Source: Symbiodinium natans
Lineage: Eukaryota; Sar; Dinophyceae; Suessiales; Symbiodiniaceae
Reading direction: 5' to 3'
Assembly (NCBI GenBank): GCA_905221605.1
Contig: CAJNDS010000307.1
Span: forward strand, 2,501 to 64,500
Length of the DNA: 62,000 bases
The notes below the pieces were generated by a model. It was not told the DNA's origin, did not search any database, and saw nothing but the letters and a program-made list of their open reading frames with translations. The first letter of the stretch is position 1. Every line of letters begins with the position of its first letter. Made by a program: the position numbers and the translations under genes. Positions 33,030-44,149 of the stretch are shown piece after piece.

Positions 33030-33152
33030 GGGCCCTGACACATGTATGTATATATGTATGAGACACATATATGCAATACTTACATATGTATATATATATA
33101 TACATATATACACCTGTGTGACAAAACTACAAATATATATATATATATATGA
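33030..33152. repeat. (TA)n / (TATG)n microsatellite cluster
   Basis: TATATATG, TACATATA and pure TA runs alternate over about 120 bp. Confidence 0.9.
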
Positions 33153-33159
33153 CCTGCAA

Positions 33160-34539
33160 CATCACAACTGAGAAACGCTCTGTCCATGCACTCTTGCTTT
33201 GGCATCGAGATCTCCAGCACTGGGTTCCCTACAGGAGCTCGTGCAAGGCCGAATGCCGCTATGATCACAATAAGTCAGGTGCAAACAGAGACATAAGTCG
33301 ATACTCCGTGTGTCGCTATGTATGCAAGGCGTGCCCACAGTGAGCACTACCAGTTCCGCCGAAAAGGACGGGATCATGATCAGGTGCCGGTGAGTGACAG
33401 CTGTGGCGACATACTAAGCTCACTCTGTCCACTTAGTCGCCGTGCACAGCCTAGGTTGCACAAGGAAGTTTGTCTTCCAAACAGGGCTCGGTACCCATGC
33501 GCGCCATGGCTACACTGTCCACATGCAAAGTTGTGCAAGATGTCGCTGTGAAACGAAGAGCTGCAACCAGGGCTTGAAGTCCTAGATCGTCCTAGTGCTT
33601 CAACGCATGGATTGCAAGGACTCGCGATGTACTAGGAAATGCATGCTTGTCAACAACATCATGCCGTCCTTTCAAGGCTTGGAACAATGAGGCTTCTCCT
33701 GGTCACCCACCATGTCAGTGACAGTCTCTCGATGCCATACGCATCCGGGCGGCTCGACAGTAAAGCATCCCTCCATAACGATGGGCTGCCGCAGCTTGCG
33801 GAGGAAGCAAAACTGGCCTTAAACAACTTGGAGGTCAGGCAAACTCATCAAAACTGCAATTTGACACACAGCGGCTGAGCGAGCTGCTGCAAACACGAGT
33901 CTAATTTGTTTCTTCAGCCTACCCTTGGCAAACGGATGAAGGTAAGCAACCAGCAAACCACATGGACGGAGGAATCTGAAGACATCAACTTGGAGACAAA
34001 TACTGGTGAGGTAAAGGAACGGCTTAGGTCTATCACAAACCTCTGACAGGAGCACCCAACATCTTCCAGCAAGCCAAACAGACATCCAAACATGGCGAGT
34101 CCGTAGATATGTGCGCAGCACGCCCATGTGGAGCTGAGCTTCCGATTCTGCTTCCAGTCGTGGCAAGACAACCTCGATCACTTCTCGCGCGCCCGTCTCG
34201 GTGACCTGATGGCAGGTTCCACGTGATGGCCAGTCTCTGCAAAATTCTGCGAACTACACCAGTTCCCCAACGACTTGACGTGCCCCTTCGTACGAATTGC
34301 TCTCGGCATCCTGCGGCCGCGTACCTGCGCCTTCTTGTTTGAAAAGCTTCTCTTCCGAAACAGAGTTGAGCCTGAATAGAGGAAATACAGTTCCCTGATT
34401 CCCTGGCCGAGAGCGAAGGCTTTCGTGAAGAACCGGGCTGCGCGAGAACTGGTTTTGCCGGCTGGGGGAGCGGGTGATGTTGGACAGCGTTGGCTTCGGA
34501 AGGGAACGAAACCCACATATACATTTTTATATGATGCCC

Positions 34540-34570
<31 letters not shown>

Positions 34571-35560
34571 AAACCAATAGTACACATGTTTTAAGTACGG
34601 ATGTGATACCTAGTTGCTTTGGACGAGTATCATAAGCGTTGTGATGTGGCAGACGCACAAGCTTTGGACCGAGTATTCCCTGCGGAGGTAGCCGCACAGG
34701 GGAGGGGGGTACCATGTATGCTACCCCTCCCCTGTAGAGCCTACCTTTTTCAAGGAAAAAACTTTTTTATTGGGAAGGTCATGATGCCATATGTGTGAGC
34801 AAAAGGAGATTTGCATATATTCATATATATATATATATATCTTATTTAAATATTCCTCATAAAAGAAATACTTACACATCCCGGAGACTGCTGGACTCTA
34901 CGAGGCAGCCTTCGCAGGCACCTCCTGGGCGTTGGCCGTCTTGGACTTGCCATCTTCACCTCAAGAGCAAAGGGGGACAAACACCTAGCACGAAGTGGTG
35001 CGGCCGATTGACCATGGAGTCAAGACACGTCCAAGGCGATTCAGTGCCACCCCCGAAGCAGGGTGCCCCTTTGCCTCAGTACCACGAGCATCTTGCGAGC
35101 ATCATCTGATGTCTAGCAAACAACCTCTCAGCTCACGCAACTTGGAAACAAAGAGAACTTGCGAGCTGACATCTGATGAGCACCGGAGACTGCCACAACC
35201 CAGCATGCAAGCGAAAAGAGTTGGGCTCCTGTAGAGAAAGCACGATACTCCATCGTTTCCAGGCGGGTCGCTGAAGAAGCCCGCTGCCGTGCTGTCGTTC
35301 GCTGACCTGAACTACTTGTAGCAAATGCCTTGGGGGCCCTACGTGTAGACTGAATAAACAAACGGAGATCTACAGAGGATGTCTGGTGTTTAAAGAATCT
35401 CGCCTGCTGGGATGTCTCGAGGGGTAACCAGCGGCTCACGAGCCGCGGTATGGTGCGCCTCCACAGTGTGCTTCACAGTGTGACGCGATGAAAGAACAGG
35501 CGATTTGAATCCAGTCTCATACAGCCCCTTGCCTTCGACTTCGCCTCGTACACAGCTCGC
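33160..35560. other. No firm gene; poly-C/poly-A tract inside
   Basis: A minus-strand frame at 33819-34181 has some hydrophobic, protein-like stretches (VDVFRFLRPCGLLVAYLHPF) but no fixed boundary. A run of about 25 C then 13 A lies at 34536-34573. A (TA)n run lies at 34820-34840. Confidence 0.4.
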
Positions 35561-35566
35561 TTCTCG

Positions 35567-35762
35567 TTAATGTTCACCTGCTAGTGAGTGAACAAATCCC
35601 AGCTCAAATTGTGGTGTTTCCATGCGTCTCCACTTCGGTCGGCCTCGATGCCGCTCATCTGGAAGGTGCGGGAATTGGAGCCTTTGCTGCGCTTCGGGCA
35701 ACAACTCCACCATTGGGGCCCAACGAAACCAGCGGACCACAAGCCAGACCAGAGCATCGTCT
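35567..35762 (-). CDS. Candidate terminal exon, unnamed
   Basis: After an ATTTGCAG acceptor one minus-strand frame reads RDDALVWLVVRWFRWAPMVE, then LLPEAQQRLQFPHLPDERHR, to a stop at 35567. The plus strand also carries a plausible frame here (VVFPCVSTSVGLDAAHLEGA), so the strand is uncertain. Confidence 0.3.
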
Positions 35763-35999
35763 CTGCAAATTGTGCTTAACAAAACTGAACACAACTTGAG
35801 CAACAAGATGATGTAAGCCGAAGTACGAAGTTTGATCTGTGGCCTGCGTTTGAAGGCATCTCCCGGTGCCACCGGGGTCCTCCACTCCGTGCACTTTCAG
35901 CTAATCCCTATAGTTCCTCGGGTCTGGACCCGCGCTTCCTCCCGAAGATGAGGGCGAATGGTATGAGATTGGTGCTGCAAGAAAACACATCTGCAGATA

Positions 36000-37380
36000 T
36001 GTATATATATATATTATATATATATTATATATATATATATATATACATTCACATATATTTAATGTATCTATATGTGTAGAACATGTGAGAGAGAGGGTTG
36101 AGGGTCTATGTTGCGTTCTATTCTATTCTAAATGCTTTAGTTTCATCTACATTGATTTAGTTGTCAAAACAATGGAGTTCATTCAAGAAAACTCACAAAA
36201 CTGGCTTAGACGAATTATCTGATTTAGCTAAACTTAATATGGATCAAGTAAACTCATTAAAGCGTCTAGACTTAATGATTAAAAGTCACAAGATTATTTA
36301 AAGTGGCGTTGGAACTGTAAATAGTTGAATTGGAGAAAAAGTTTGCAGTAACGACGATAATTGGACCAATAAGAATCCAAACATGGCCAGTAGATTAGTT
36401 AAGTTAACCACAAGAATACTGAAACGAAATAAACGAAACTATCTGGTTAAACCAACTAGGTAACAAATATGCTTACCCAGAAATTTTAAGCATTTTGTTA
36501 AATGTCTCCTGAATCGCGAACATTCTAAAACTCCCCAAACCAGCCTTTGCGAACTTAAACTTTGAATTTTTCGGGCCGAAGAATATTTTACTAATTTAGC
36601 TGCCTTCTTGATATTTTAACTGGCTTTCTTTTTGAACTAAAAATCACGATATTCATTCAACCAATTTCATGAAGTTAACTCAACTGACCCGAGTAAATTG
36701 TTGAAAACATCCGGGTTCCGGACCTAAAGCGTTAAACTGAAATTCACTCATGTAATTGACGTAACAGTTTGGAGACTTTAAACCTTTAGTTTAGTCCAAG
36801 TTTAACTTCAAATTACTTAATCTGAATGAAGGGCGTTTGGATCCGGAACCCAGATTCAACAATAATCTAACTAAAAGTGAGCGAAAGTAAACATTCTCAG
36901 AACTCTTGTGGCTTTAAGCAGTTCAGTTTGACCATGGGACTGTGGGCGCGCGCTTGTTCTTGCTTTTTGTCTGCCATGACTAGAGAACGTGCAGACAACG
37001 AAGGATTGCAAGCCGATGTTCAAAAACGCGTTTTTATAAATATGTATGTGCTTAATTGTTTCAATTTAGGTTTTGCTTCTCGGGGGGTGAATGCTTGAGA
37101 TTATGTGCTTTCTTGTACCACTGTTTTTTTGCCTCTCTCATGTCAAATATTAGTTGCGGTTTTGTGTGTGTGTGACGTCTCCGACAAAGTTCTCTACGAA
37201 GTTAGCAACCTGTGAGTTTCGTTTATCGGGCGGTCGGTGCTTCAGGCCATTACTACTACCGCATTGCCTTTATCATTTTCGTTCTTGGGTTTACTGCCTC
37301 TACCACAACTATGATCTTTACAAGGGCTCACCTCTAATCTCTTAATCTTAAACGTTTCTGCCAATACTAGTATCTTCAGT
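36000..37380. other. AT-rich island of foreign character
   Basis: After a (TA)n run the base composition drops to roughly one third G+C for about 850 bp and then rises slowly to 37.4 kb. No ATG frame of 60 codons exists on either strand between about 35.9 and 36.88 kb. The plus-strand frame from 36161 is open for 46 codons (HKTGLDELSDLAKLNMDQVN, then SLKRLDLMIKSHKII) before TAA at 36299. The same frame carries another open run of 44 codons (IGEKVCSNDDNWTNKNPNMA...). This looks like a decayed AT-rich coding sequence, origin unknown. Confidence 0.55.
36877..37098 (+). CDS. 73-codon ORF at the edge of the AT-rich island, doubtful
   Basis: The frame begins MSESKHSQNSCGFKQFSLTM and has no motif. 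It could be a remnant of the island or chance. Confidence 0.15.
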   Translation: MSESKHSQNSCGFKQFSLTMGLWARACSCFLSAMTRERADNEGLQADVQKRVFINMYVLNCFNLGFASRGVNA

Positions 37381-37479
37381 CGAAATGCAGCAACAAAGCT
37401 CATTTCAGCCGACCCCTCCGGCGGCCCGCGAATATTGATGGCTTGTCACCCTCAATGAGGACCCGCAAGCCCACCAGAC

Positions 37480-37869
37480 TCACCCCAACCCCAAAGTCAC
37501 CCCAGCACTCCCAGCACCCCCAGCACTCCCAGCACTGGCCCATGACCCCCAGCACCCCCTCGTCCTTGGTGAACGAGGTTGAGGCTCGTTCACCGCCTTG
37601 ACGTCTGCATGGGAAGGTGCTGTGGCGTCCTGAGGATGATGGCCGCCATTGGCCACCCACTCGCAACCCAATGGAGGCTCAACATGGAGCAAGATGCCTT
37701 CAGGTCGCTGAAAGTGACGCCCTTCTTCACCTAGCACGGCTATATACATGCTGCGACCCGACTTGCCACATTCTCGCTGAGGCCTCCTTGGCTTTCTCAG
37801 GTGTGTTTGGCTTCTCAGCGCCTCGCGGAGCAAAGCACCATCATGTACCCTCCCCATATCGCTGAACAA
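37480..37869 (-). CDS. Candidate ORF, unnamed
   Basis: The frame begins MFSDMGRVHDGALLREALRS and continues through GRHFQRPEGILLHVEPPLGC. Its end runs into a (CCCAGCACT)n tandem repeat at 37500-37545, which encodes a Gly/Ala/Ser tail and may lie outside the gene. A plus-strand reading (AAIGHPLATQWRLNMEQDAF) competes. Confidence 0.25.
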   Translation of the reverse strand: MFSDMGRVHDGALLREALRSQTHLRKPRRPQRECGKSGRSMYIAVLGEEGRHFQRPEGILLHVEPPLGCEWVANGGHHPQDATAPSHADVKAVNEPQPRSPRTRGCWGSWASAGSAGGAGSAGVTLGLG

Positions 37870-38354
37870 TGCGGGTGGATGGTTTGCTTGGCCATGCTTG
37901 GCCCGCCTGCTTCTGGGGCCGCGAATGGTGCTGGCGGTTCTACGGGCACCAGCTCACCTGTGACCATCCCACTGCGACACAAAGCACAACGTCCCCCTAC
38001 TCGGTGATTCGTGGCTATACAACCAACATCAAGGATCTCCGAGCGTCTAGACCTGCAGGTGGCTGTCGGTCGTCCAAGCGCGGATGCACCTCTTGCTCAC
38101 GCTTGGAAAATGCCGAGCTCTCCTCCAGTCGGTGGTACCAGCAGTCTCTGGGCGCACGATATGGCGCAGGCTAGTGTGAAATGATTGGCACGATAACTGC
38201 TGCAATTTTGTCATCCTCGCTCCACCCAGTACAGAAGAATCCCTGACACGCAGGTCCTGCGCCACCATGACCTGTGAAGCAAACCGATATTGCCAGAGTC
38301 CGGCGTGGAAGAGCCAAGCAGTACTAGATTAGCTGCTTAGCTGCTGAAGTGAAA

Positions 38355-38376
38355 GTAAGCAGGGGAAAGGAGAGAA

Positions 38377-38407
<31 letters not shown>

Positions 38408-38412
38408 AAGAG
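38355..38412. repeat. (AG)n microsatellite
   Basis: GAGAGAGA with a few A and C interruptions, about 55 bp. Confidence 0.9.
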
Positions 38413-38805
38413 ACAGTGCCTCATCTTTCATTCGGAATGTTTTCCATAGCAAAGGCCGATGGTGAGCAAACCGTGCCTTGGCGGCGCGACGCCAAACATG
38501 CAAGACTGTAAGAATCAGGAGCAGCAAGAGCAGCAGCATTCATTTGTTGCATAGCCCGATGGAATCTCGTTCCCCATGGAGAGGGCCAAGCTGGCGCGTG
38601 CACATGCCAACCAAGAAGTGAGAACCGCCGACCGCCTCTCCGACCTCTTGCTGTCCCAGGCGCATTGGCCACCATCGTCGAAGCTTCAACCGGTCCGGGA
38701 GTCGAATCCTGCGCAGCCTGAAAGAGGCACAGCAACGGCACGGCCACAACACGTCACAACATGACGCATCTGCACCGTGTCTCTGCCAAGGTCACGCCGA
38801 CTCAG

Positions 38806-39147
38806 CTACATAGCGAGTCGACGAAGCTTCCTAATGTAAAAAGAAAACCAAAGGCTGGTCGACTGAAGCAGAAAATGCCTGAGACGGAGCGGTGAGCTGG
38901 CCTTGGTCATTATCTGGCTGTCCCGCTGCTCATGCGACAAGTGCATGTGCATGAAAAAGTCGCGCTCCTTCAACAACATTGGCGTTGGCAACCATCTGTT
39001 CTTTTCATGCCGCTCATACAGGACCATACTGACTTGTTTGACAGTCGACATGCAGGGGCGCCTGATGCATGAAAATCCATTCTGACTCAGGGTGCACGTC
39101 ATTGCCGAAGTGCTTGCAAACCGCTTCCAAAGCCACCATGCCTGCAC
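38806..39147 (-). CDS. Candidate exon or ORF, unnamed
   Basis: The frame contains MSTVKQVSMVLYERHEKNRW, then LPTPMLLKERDFFMHMHLSH and EQRDSQIMTKASSPLRLRHF. It is charged and protein-like. No domain or splice pair was fixed. Confidence 0.35.
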   Translation of the reverse strand: MQAWWLWKRFASTSAMTCTLSQNGFSCIRRPCMSTVKQVSMVLYERHEKNRWLPTPMLLKERDFFMHMHLSHEQRDSQIMTKASSPLRLRHFLLQSTSLWFSFYIRKLRRLAM

Positions 39148-39610
39148 TACTCAGTTCAGGGGATATTCTGCGACCCAGGACTCATCAACGAAGCATCGCA
39201 TGCAATCATGCACACAGCCCTTGCACTGGATGCTTCGTTTTCCGAACTGGGACAGGAATGTAGTCCAAAGAATGGCAATGTATGAACTGCGATGTACCAA
39301 CGCCAAATGTCAACACGACGGGGCACTAGAAAACTGGGATCACGATAACTTTGTCAAGATCATGGAGTTCTGGAGAATGCTGCCTCCATTTAATTTCCAC
39401 CCACCAACTGAAGACTCTGCGAGGAAATGCCTGCTTACGAGAAACGTGACTGCGGCTTTTCAGCACTTCTTCTTGCTACTCATACCACTTACTACTTGTG
39501 ACTATGTGCCTACGACCATTTGATGACAAGGCGGCGGGATGCAAGTGCTGAAATGCGAGGCGAGGAGGCAAGACGTACTGCGCCAGAGTTTTACTGCTGG
39601 GCACAAGCGC

Positions 39611-39900
39611 TCAGAAAGCAAGTGGCAGTCGGACCTCGGACCAGTCTCGGCACATTCTGGAATCCTGCATTAAGCGACCTATAAGCCCTGCGATAAGCCC
39701 TGCGATAAGCCCTGCGAAAGCCAGGAGCAGCGCGAGTCCACCACTCCCCGCGCCACCGAGGGTTCGTGGCAACGGCAAGCGCCAGATGCGCGGGCTGGGT
39801 CCGGCTTCCTGCAGGCTCTCCGGAGGCACAAGCAGCGAGCGAAACAGCGTAAGGCGCAGATATGCGCAGATGCACAACTCAAGCTTCAGTAGCACACGAC
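39611..39900 (-). CDS. Candidate membrane exon with an encoded 12-bp repeat
   Basis: The minus strand reads LELCICAYLRLTLFRSLLVP, then PESLQEAGPSPRIWRLPLPR and GGLALLLAFAGLIAGLIAGL. The last helix is built from three copies of a 12-bp unit (GCGATAAGCCCT on the plus strand). The boundaries are unknown. Confidence 0.35.
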
Positions 39901-40045
39901 CCCAACATGCCGCAAACTGCAGGTTGGCGCTCCAGAAAGTAGAGATGCCCTCCGCCAGCACAGAAACCGCTCGCCGCCGTGTCCAAGGTGAGATTCCCGT
40001 CCAGGTATCCGTCTGATTTGCGGTGGACGTGGAGCCTGCGCACAA

Positions 40046-40089
40046 CATGGCACAAGAATGGCACAAGAATGGCACAGGAATGGCACAAC
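40046..40089. repeat. 11-bp minisatellite (ATGGCACAAGA)n
   Basis: Four units of ATGGCACAAGA/ATGGCACAGGA follow each other with an 11-bp period. Confidence 0.9.
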
Positions 40090-40400
40090 TACGGACATCC
40101 TGTGTCCCTGTGTCCCCATGCCTCGTACCATTTGCGGCGAGGACCGCGAAGTGGTCATCACCAACAGCTCTCACTGCACCTGCACAACGGGATGGGTGAT
40201 AAATGGAGTGAGAACTGTCCCAACATCCAGCTTGTCCCACACCTGGTGTCCAGAAACTTTCCTCCTTTTCGACCAGAGACTGCCTCAAGTTGTCACGTTA
40301 ACTTTTGTTTGTCATTAACCCTTGCTGCAGCCCCATTGCAAGTAGAGGCGAGATGCATGATTCAGCATCAGAGTCAAACTTGCAACGTCTCCCGGCCCTT

Positions 40401-40670
40401 TCAAAGCCCGCAACTTGCTGCAACACTTTGCGTCTCTTCCGCGGTCCCAGTTGCACAGGCGCCACACGTCCAGATCGGCCAGCCTTTTCCGCCAGACGAA
40501 CCTTTGCAGCACTGTGTCATGCCGTCAGGAAACCTCACATGTTGAAGTATGTTGCACGCCCCATGTCCTTCGAGATGTGACTCAACAGCTCGGCACACAG
40601 CTTTCCTATTGCAACAGAGAGGCCACACGCCCGCGAGAAGTGCCAAGCAGCACACAGCCAGCCCATGCAT
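40401..40670 (-). CDS. Candidate Cys-rich secreted protein exon
   Basis: From the ATG at 40670 the frame reads MHGLAVCCLALLAGVWPLCC, then NRKAVCRAVESHLEGHGACN and ILQHVRFPDGMTQCC. The start has the shape of a signal peptide, and Cys residues are frequent throughout. An AGCAG acceptor-like site lies about 30 nt upstream, so the true start may be further 5'. The 3' end is uncertain. Confidence 0.4.
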   Translation of the reverse strand: MHGLAVCCLALLAGVWPLCCNRKAVCRAVESHLEGHGACNILQHVRFPDGMTQCCKGSSGGKGWPIWTCGACATGTAEETQSVAASCGL

Positions 40671-41270
40671 TGCGGCCTCACAGAGTCTGATAAGTCTGCT
40701 CAAGACGAGAAAACATCATGAAAACGCGCATCACCGCAATCGGACCGCAAGTCGGGCCCAGCCCAGCCTTTGCACCAGGCATCGGCAGTCAAAGTCACTG
40801 CCTAAATGGAGAAGTCCAAATCGAAGAGTTAAACGTCGTAGACATGACATGACACCAACATCTATTGCCCGCACACCCAGCGAGAAGAGTTCGAGGGTCC
40901 TTCTCAACACGTGCATGAGGCTGTCCGCTGGCTGCATCGGCACCTACGCGAAGCTCCTCAGGCAGCGAGAGGCACTGCACATGCTGTCCACGGCAGCAAA
41001 CAATGACTCTATATCCAAAACGGTTTGGTGCACGGAGTGGTGCGAGAGCTGCAGGCGACTGGCTACCGCAGCTGCTCCATTTGTTGCGTCCCCACACTTT
41101 GCGAAACCAGGACAGCCTGGACCCTGCACCCTGCGGACATGCCTGCAGAAGCTTAGGTGTGGTTACCCTCTGATGGCTGGTCCTCCAACCAGGAATCCGA
41201 GACGTCTGCGTGGTAGCTACCTCTTTTGTTGCGGCTTGCTCAGCTAAACCAACTTGACAAGAAATCCCAC

Positions 41271-41415
41271 CTGGTAGCTCCTCGCTGCCGAGTCGGCAAG
41301 AACTGATGCGCTTTCCGTGGCCATGTAGGACCTGAGAGAGTGGACATCGAGCTGAGCGAGGCTTGGGCTAAGGCTGCTCAGGAGTCGCGCGATCACCGTA
41401 GTCCCTTCCCAGCTT
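41271..41415 (-). CDS. Exon, unnamed
   Basis: The frame reads SWEGTTVIARLLSSLSPSLA, then QLDVHSLRSYMATESASVLA and DSAARSYQ, and stops exactly at a CAG|GTGGGA donor. The acceptor is probably the TTTTAAAAG near 41415. No domain is recognised. Confidence 0.5.
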
Positions 41416-42056
41416 TTAAAAGAGATCACAGAACAATAATTTCGTGTGGTTGGCGAACTCGCGGCTGCTTGCTTTGACAGCACTGCGCACTGTACATTGT
41501 AACAGGCCCGCGTACAAACAGCAGCAGTTAGTGCATGAGATCAGGTGTGATCATTACCGACAAGCTTGGTGCTGAAGCATGTGCGCAGTCTGCCTTCGTC
41601 ATGACATGCCTGTCTGAAGCTGTTTTGGCCCATGGATCGAGCAACGTAGACGTTCGCAGTGCTTACCATCACACAGTATGTTCATTAACGAATTCCGAAA
41701 GATGCCTCTTCTTGATCGCGTGAGATCGCACATCCCCACGCTTGACTGCAATTTCTAGTATAAAGGGACGTGAACTGCATGAGCTCGCGGTATCGGAAGG
41801 CACTGTCGCGGAGGTTGATTGTCCAACCGGAGTTGACGTGATGATGCCAGACTCGGAGCGAGGCGCCGATTTCGTGTTCCCGGGACACAAGACCATAATT
41901 CCGGCCGGGATCACGAGATCTGTACCTGCGATGAACGAAAACTCCACGTGGCCCCACGCCAAACTTCGCTATCGACCGAGCGCCACCATTTCGAGACTCA
42001 GCCCTTCGATGACATGGCCACTTTAGCACGGATGTCAGGCGAGGCGAACCCTTAAG

Positions 42057-42117
42057 GCGGTTTCGAGGAGGCTTCGAGGAGGCTTCGAGGAGGCCTTGAG
42101 GCTTAGAGGAGGCTCGG
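42057..42117. repeat. 11-bp minisatellite (TTCGAGGAGGC)n
   Basis: Three exact units and two diverged units (CTTGAGG, TTAGAGGAGGC) follow each other. Confidence 0.85.
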
Positions 42118-42279
42118 AAATGGCAAGCCCTCCTCTGGATGGGCTCTGCGAGGTACCGAGACGGCGCTGTAGGACGACCAGAAGAAACGGATGACAAGAG
42201 GTGAATACCCTGCTACACTTGTCCCTATATAGGGTTGACGGGTCTCGATGGGCTCGCCCCTCACATTGTGATTCTCAAC

Positions 42280-42480
42280 TCACACAGGCTGCTTCGTCTT
42301 AAGCCCTGACGGAAAATGTTGCAGAGGTACGTAGAGGTACTCCTGTGGGCAGCACAAACGGGCTGTTCCTGAGGGCTTCGCCAAAGCTTCGCACCGTCCT
42401 CCAGCACAGTCTACTGCGGCATCGATGAGTCCTGACCACATTGTCTGAGCTAGTAACTCATTACATATTGGCATGCAGCG
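42280..42480 (-). CDS. Candidate terminal exon, unnamed
   Basis: The frame reads CNELLAQTMWSGLIDAAVDC, then AGGRCEALAKPSGTARLCCP and QEYLYVPLQHFPSGLKTKQP, to a stop at 42280. It is protein-like throughout, with several Cys. It probably follows the membrane exon at 42496-42798 on the same strand. Confidence 0.45.
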   Translation of the reverse strand, partial: RCMPICNELLAQTMWSGLIDAAVDCAGGRCEALAKPSGTARLCCPQEYLYVPLQHFPSGLKTKQPV

Positions 42481-42495
42481 TGACAAGCTCGTCCT

Positions 42496-42798
42496 TCACC
42501 GAGCACCGGTGGGCAAGGAGCCTTGGGCAGGACATTCATCCACAACAGAACCGAGGTAGAACACGAAGATATGAAGGATAGAACAGGCAAAATCTGCGAG
42601 CAGATCATCCACAAAGAGATACAGAGAGCACAAGGACAGCGGCCCACAATGACGCCGAGAACATTGGAATCCTACAAGCATGGCATGTGATTCTAGCCCA
42701 AGCATGCAGAGCCACCTCATCAAAGATCGCCGACACCGGCACCTGAGTCGAACTATTCTGCTCCACGGCCGCGCTGAACAACACCAGGCCATCCTCAA
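42496..42798 (-). CDS. Candidate membrane-protein exon
   Basis: One frame reads GPLSLCSLYLFVDDLLADFA, then CSILHIFVFYLGSVV, a hydrophobic pair of helices. An overlapping frame after a CAG (VPVSAIFDEVALHAWARITC, then HACRIPMFSASLWAAVLVLS) is also plausible, so the exact frame is open. Both readings give a membrane segment. Confidence 0.4.
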   Translation of the reverse strand: MRMAWCCSARPWSRIVRLRCRCRRSLMRWLCMLGLESHAMLVGFQCSRRHCGPLSLCSLYLFVDDLLADFACSILHIFVFYLGSVVDECPAQGSLPTGAR

Positions 42799-43105
42799 AT
42801 CAGGGTCGTGTCAGATTGGGAAACGCGCGCCACCGCTGGCTGAATAAAAACTTCTGGCTGCAGCCAGTGGTGCTGAGACCACCAAGCGCTGGCCCGCTGC
42901 ATCACAGGCCAGGCCCTGAGGCCTTGAGTGCTCTTCACATGTTCTCTGCTACCACATGCTCCTATGCTGCTGCCACATGCACTTTCACACGCTACTGGTG
43001 ATCACGGCGTCACAAGGCTCGCACACGAGAGTATATGAGCAAGCAAAGAGCATCTCGGTTTGCTCCGATTGCTTCTGGTGACACCGGGTTCGCGGCAGGA
43101 CGTTT

Positions 43106-43330
43106 TCATAGGGCCACGAAACAGTCAGGATGTCCTTGCTCAGGTGCTCCTCTCCTGAACCCAAAGTAGCGACTGAGGGGTACTTGTAGAACAGCGTAGA
43201 ACCCTTCTGCTTCGGTGCTTTCTAACTGAAGTGTACTTGAGACATTGTACTTGGAATCTGAAAGCCGATCTGAAGCCCCGGATAACTTCTCCAGCCAGCA
43301 TTGCCAGGCAGCTCTGCTCAAGTGCACTAA
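43106..43330 (-). CDS. Candidate terminal exon, unnamed
   Basis: The frame reads AWQCWLEKLSGASDRLSDSK, then YNVSSTLQLESTEAEGFYAV and LQVPLSRYFGFRRGAPEQGH, to a stop at 43106. It is strongly protein-like. A GTGAGT donor-like site near 43340 marks the end of a likely upstream exon. Confidence 0.5.
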   Translation of the reverse strand, partial: LVHLSRAAWQCWLEKLSGASDRLSDSKYNVSSTLQLESTEAEGFYAVLQVPLSRYFGFRRGAPEQGHPDCFVAL

Positions 43331-43348
43331 GAGACTCACAAGAATCCC

Positions 43349-43795
43349 ATGTATGCAAGCATGTTTCTGACAGAAGACAAAGCTGAAAAGGCACAACATA
43401 TTGGACTAAAAGCCGGCAAGCCAAAAGCCAGGATGCCAGGACTACTCTCGAAGAAGGAGGTCGTCCACGGAGGCATGAAAGCCGAGCCTGGCAGCCGCCA
43501 TGTCTTCGCGCACACATATGCTGAGTATTTTGATTCCAGCATCTATATTGTGTGTGTGCCTGTGTCTTCATTCGACGCGTTGGAGGGTCGAGCAACTCTA
43601 GAGAACTGCGGTGCGAGCTGTCTGTGCCGCGAACATGCATTTGCTGTGCACCTTGCAGTCAAGGGTCGCTGCAGAAGCGAAGTAGCATTCTCACTTTGGG
43701 AATACGTCGCGGAAGTTCTCGTCAGAATCTCACAGAAGCAAGTGGATCATTCGGACAAGGGGACAACCTACGACAACATTGGCTTGCACAGCTAA
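43349..43795 (+). CDS. 148-codon ORF, strand doubtful
   Basis: The frame begins MYASMFLTEDKAEKAQHIGL and continues KAGKPKARMPGLLSKKEVVH. It is protein-like for its first half. The minus strand over the same bases ends in a canonical donor and is equally open, so this may be an antisense shadow. Confidence 0.25.
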   Translation: MYASMFLTEDKAEKAQHIGLKAGKPKARMPGLLSKKEVVHGGMKAEPGSRHVFAHTYAEYFDSSIYIVCVPVSSFDALEGRATLENCGASCLCREHAFAVHLAVKGRCRSEVAFSLWEYVAEVLVRISQKQVDHSDKGTTYDNIGLHS

Positions 43796-44149
43796 AGCGC
43801 TCATAGCAAATCGAAATTCTGCCAGGTCGCATGTGCCGCATCCAGTGCGTAGTAAAAAGCAGCCGATAACCACAGGAAGCAAAGCCTGAAGCATGCCCAC
43901 TTCCGGCGAGGGAGTCGACAAAAGCTCATGAAGGGACTATGACAGAGCGAGTGAAGTCATCCGCTCCCGCGCTTCGACCCGGCAGATCACGAGCAGCATT
44001 TTGGTGGCAGCTTCTCCTCATGAAGCCAGCTTGCTCCGAAAAAATGTCTCGGATTGTCAGTCCAAGCGGGCCGGCATCATGAGCAAACTTGCGTGGCTGC
44101 TGTTCATCTCGCCCGTGTCGTGACGCGCGCAGCTTCCACGTCCAAGTGG

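Noticed and set aside
40549-41247. 232-codon plus-strand frame
   Set aside because: Basic, low-motif composition, no splice or family support, and it overlaps better minus-strand readings.
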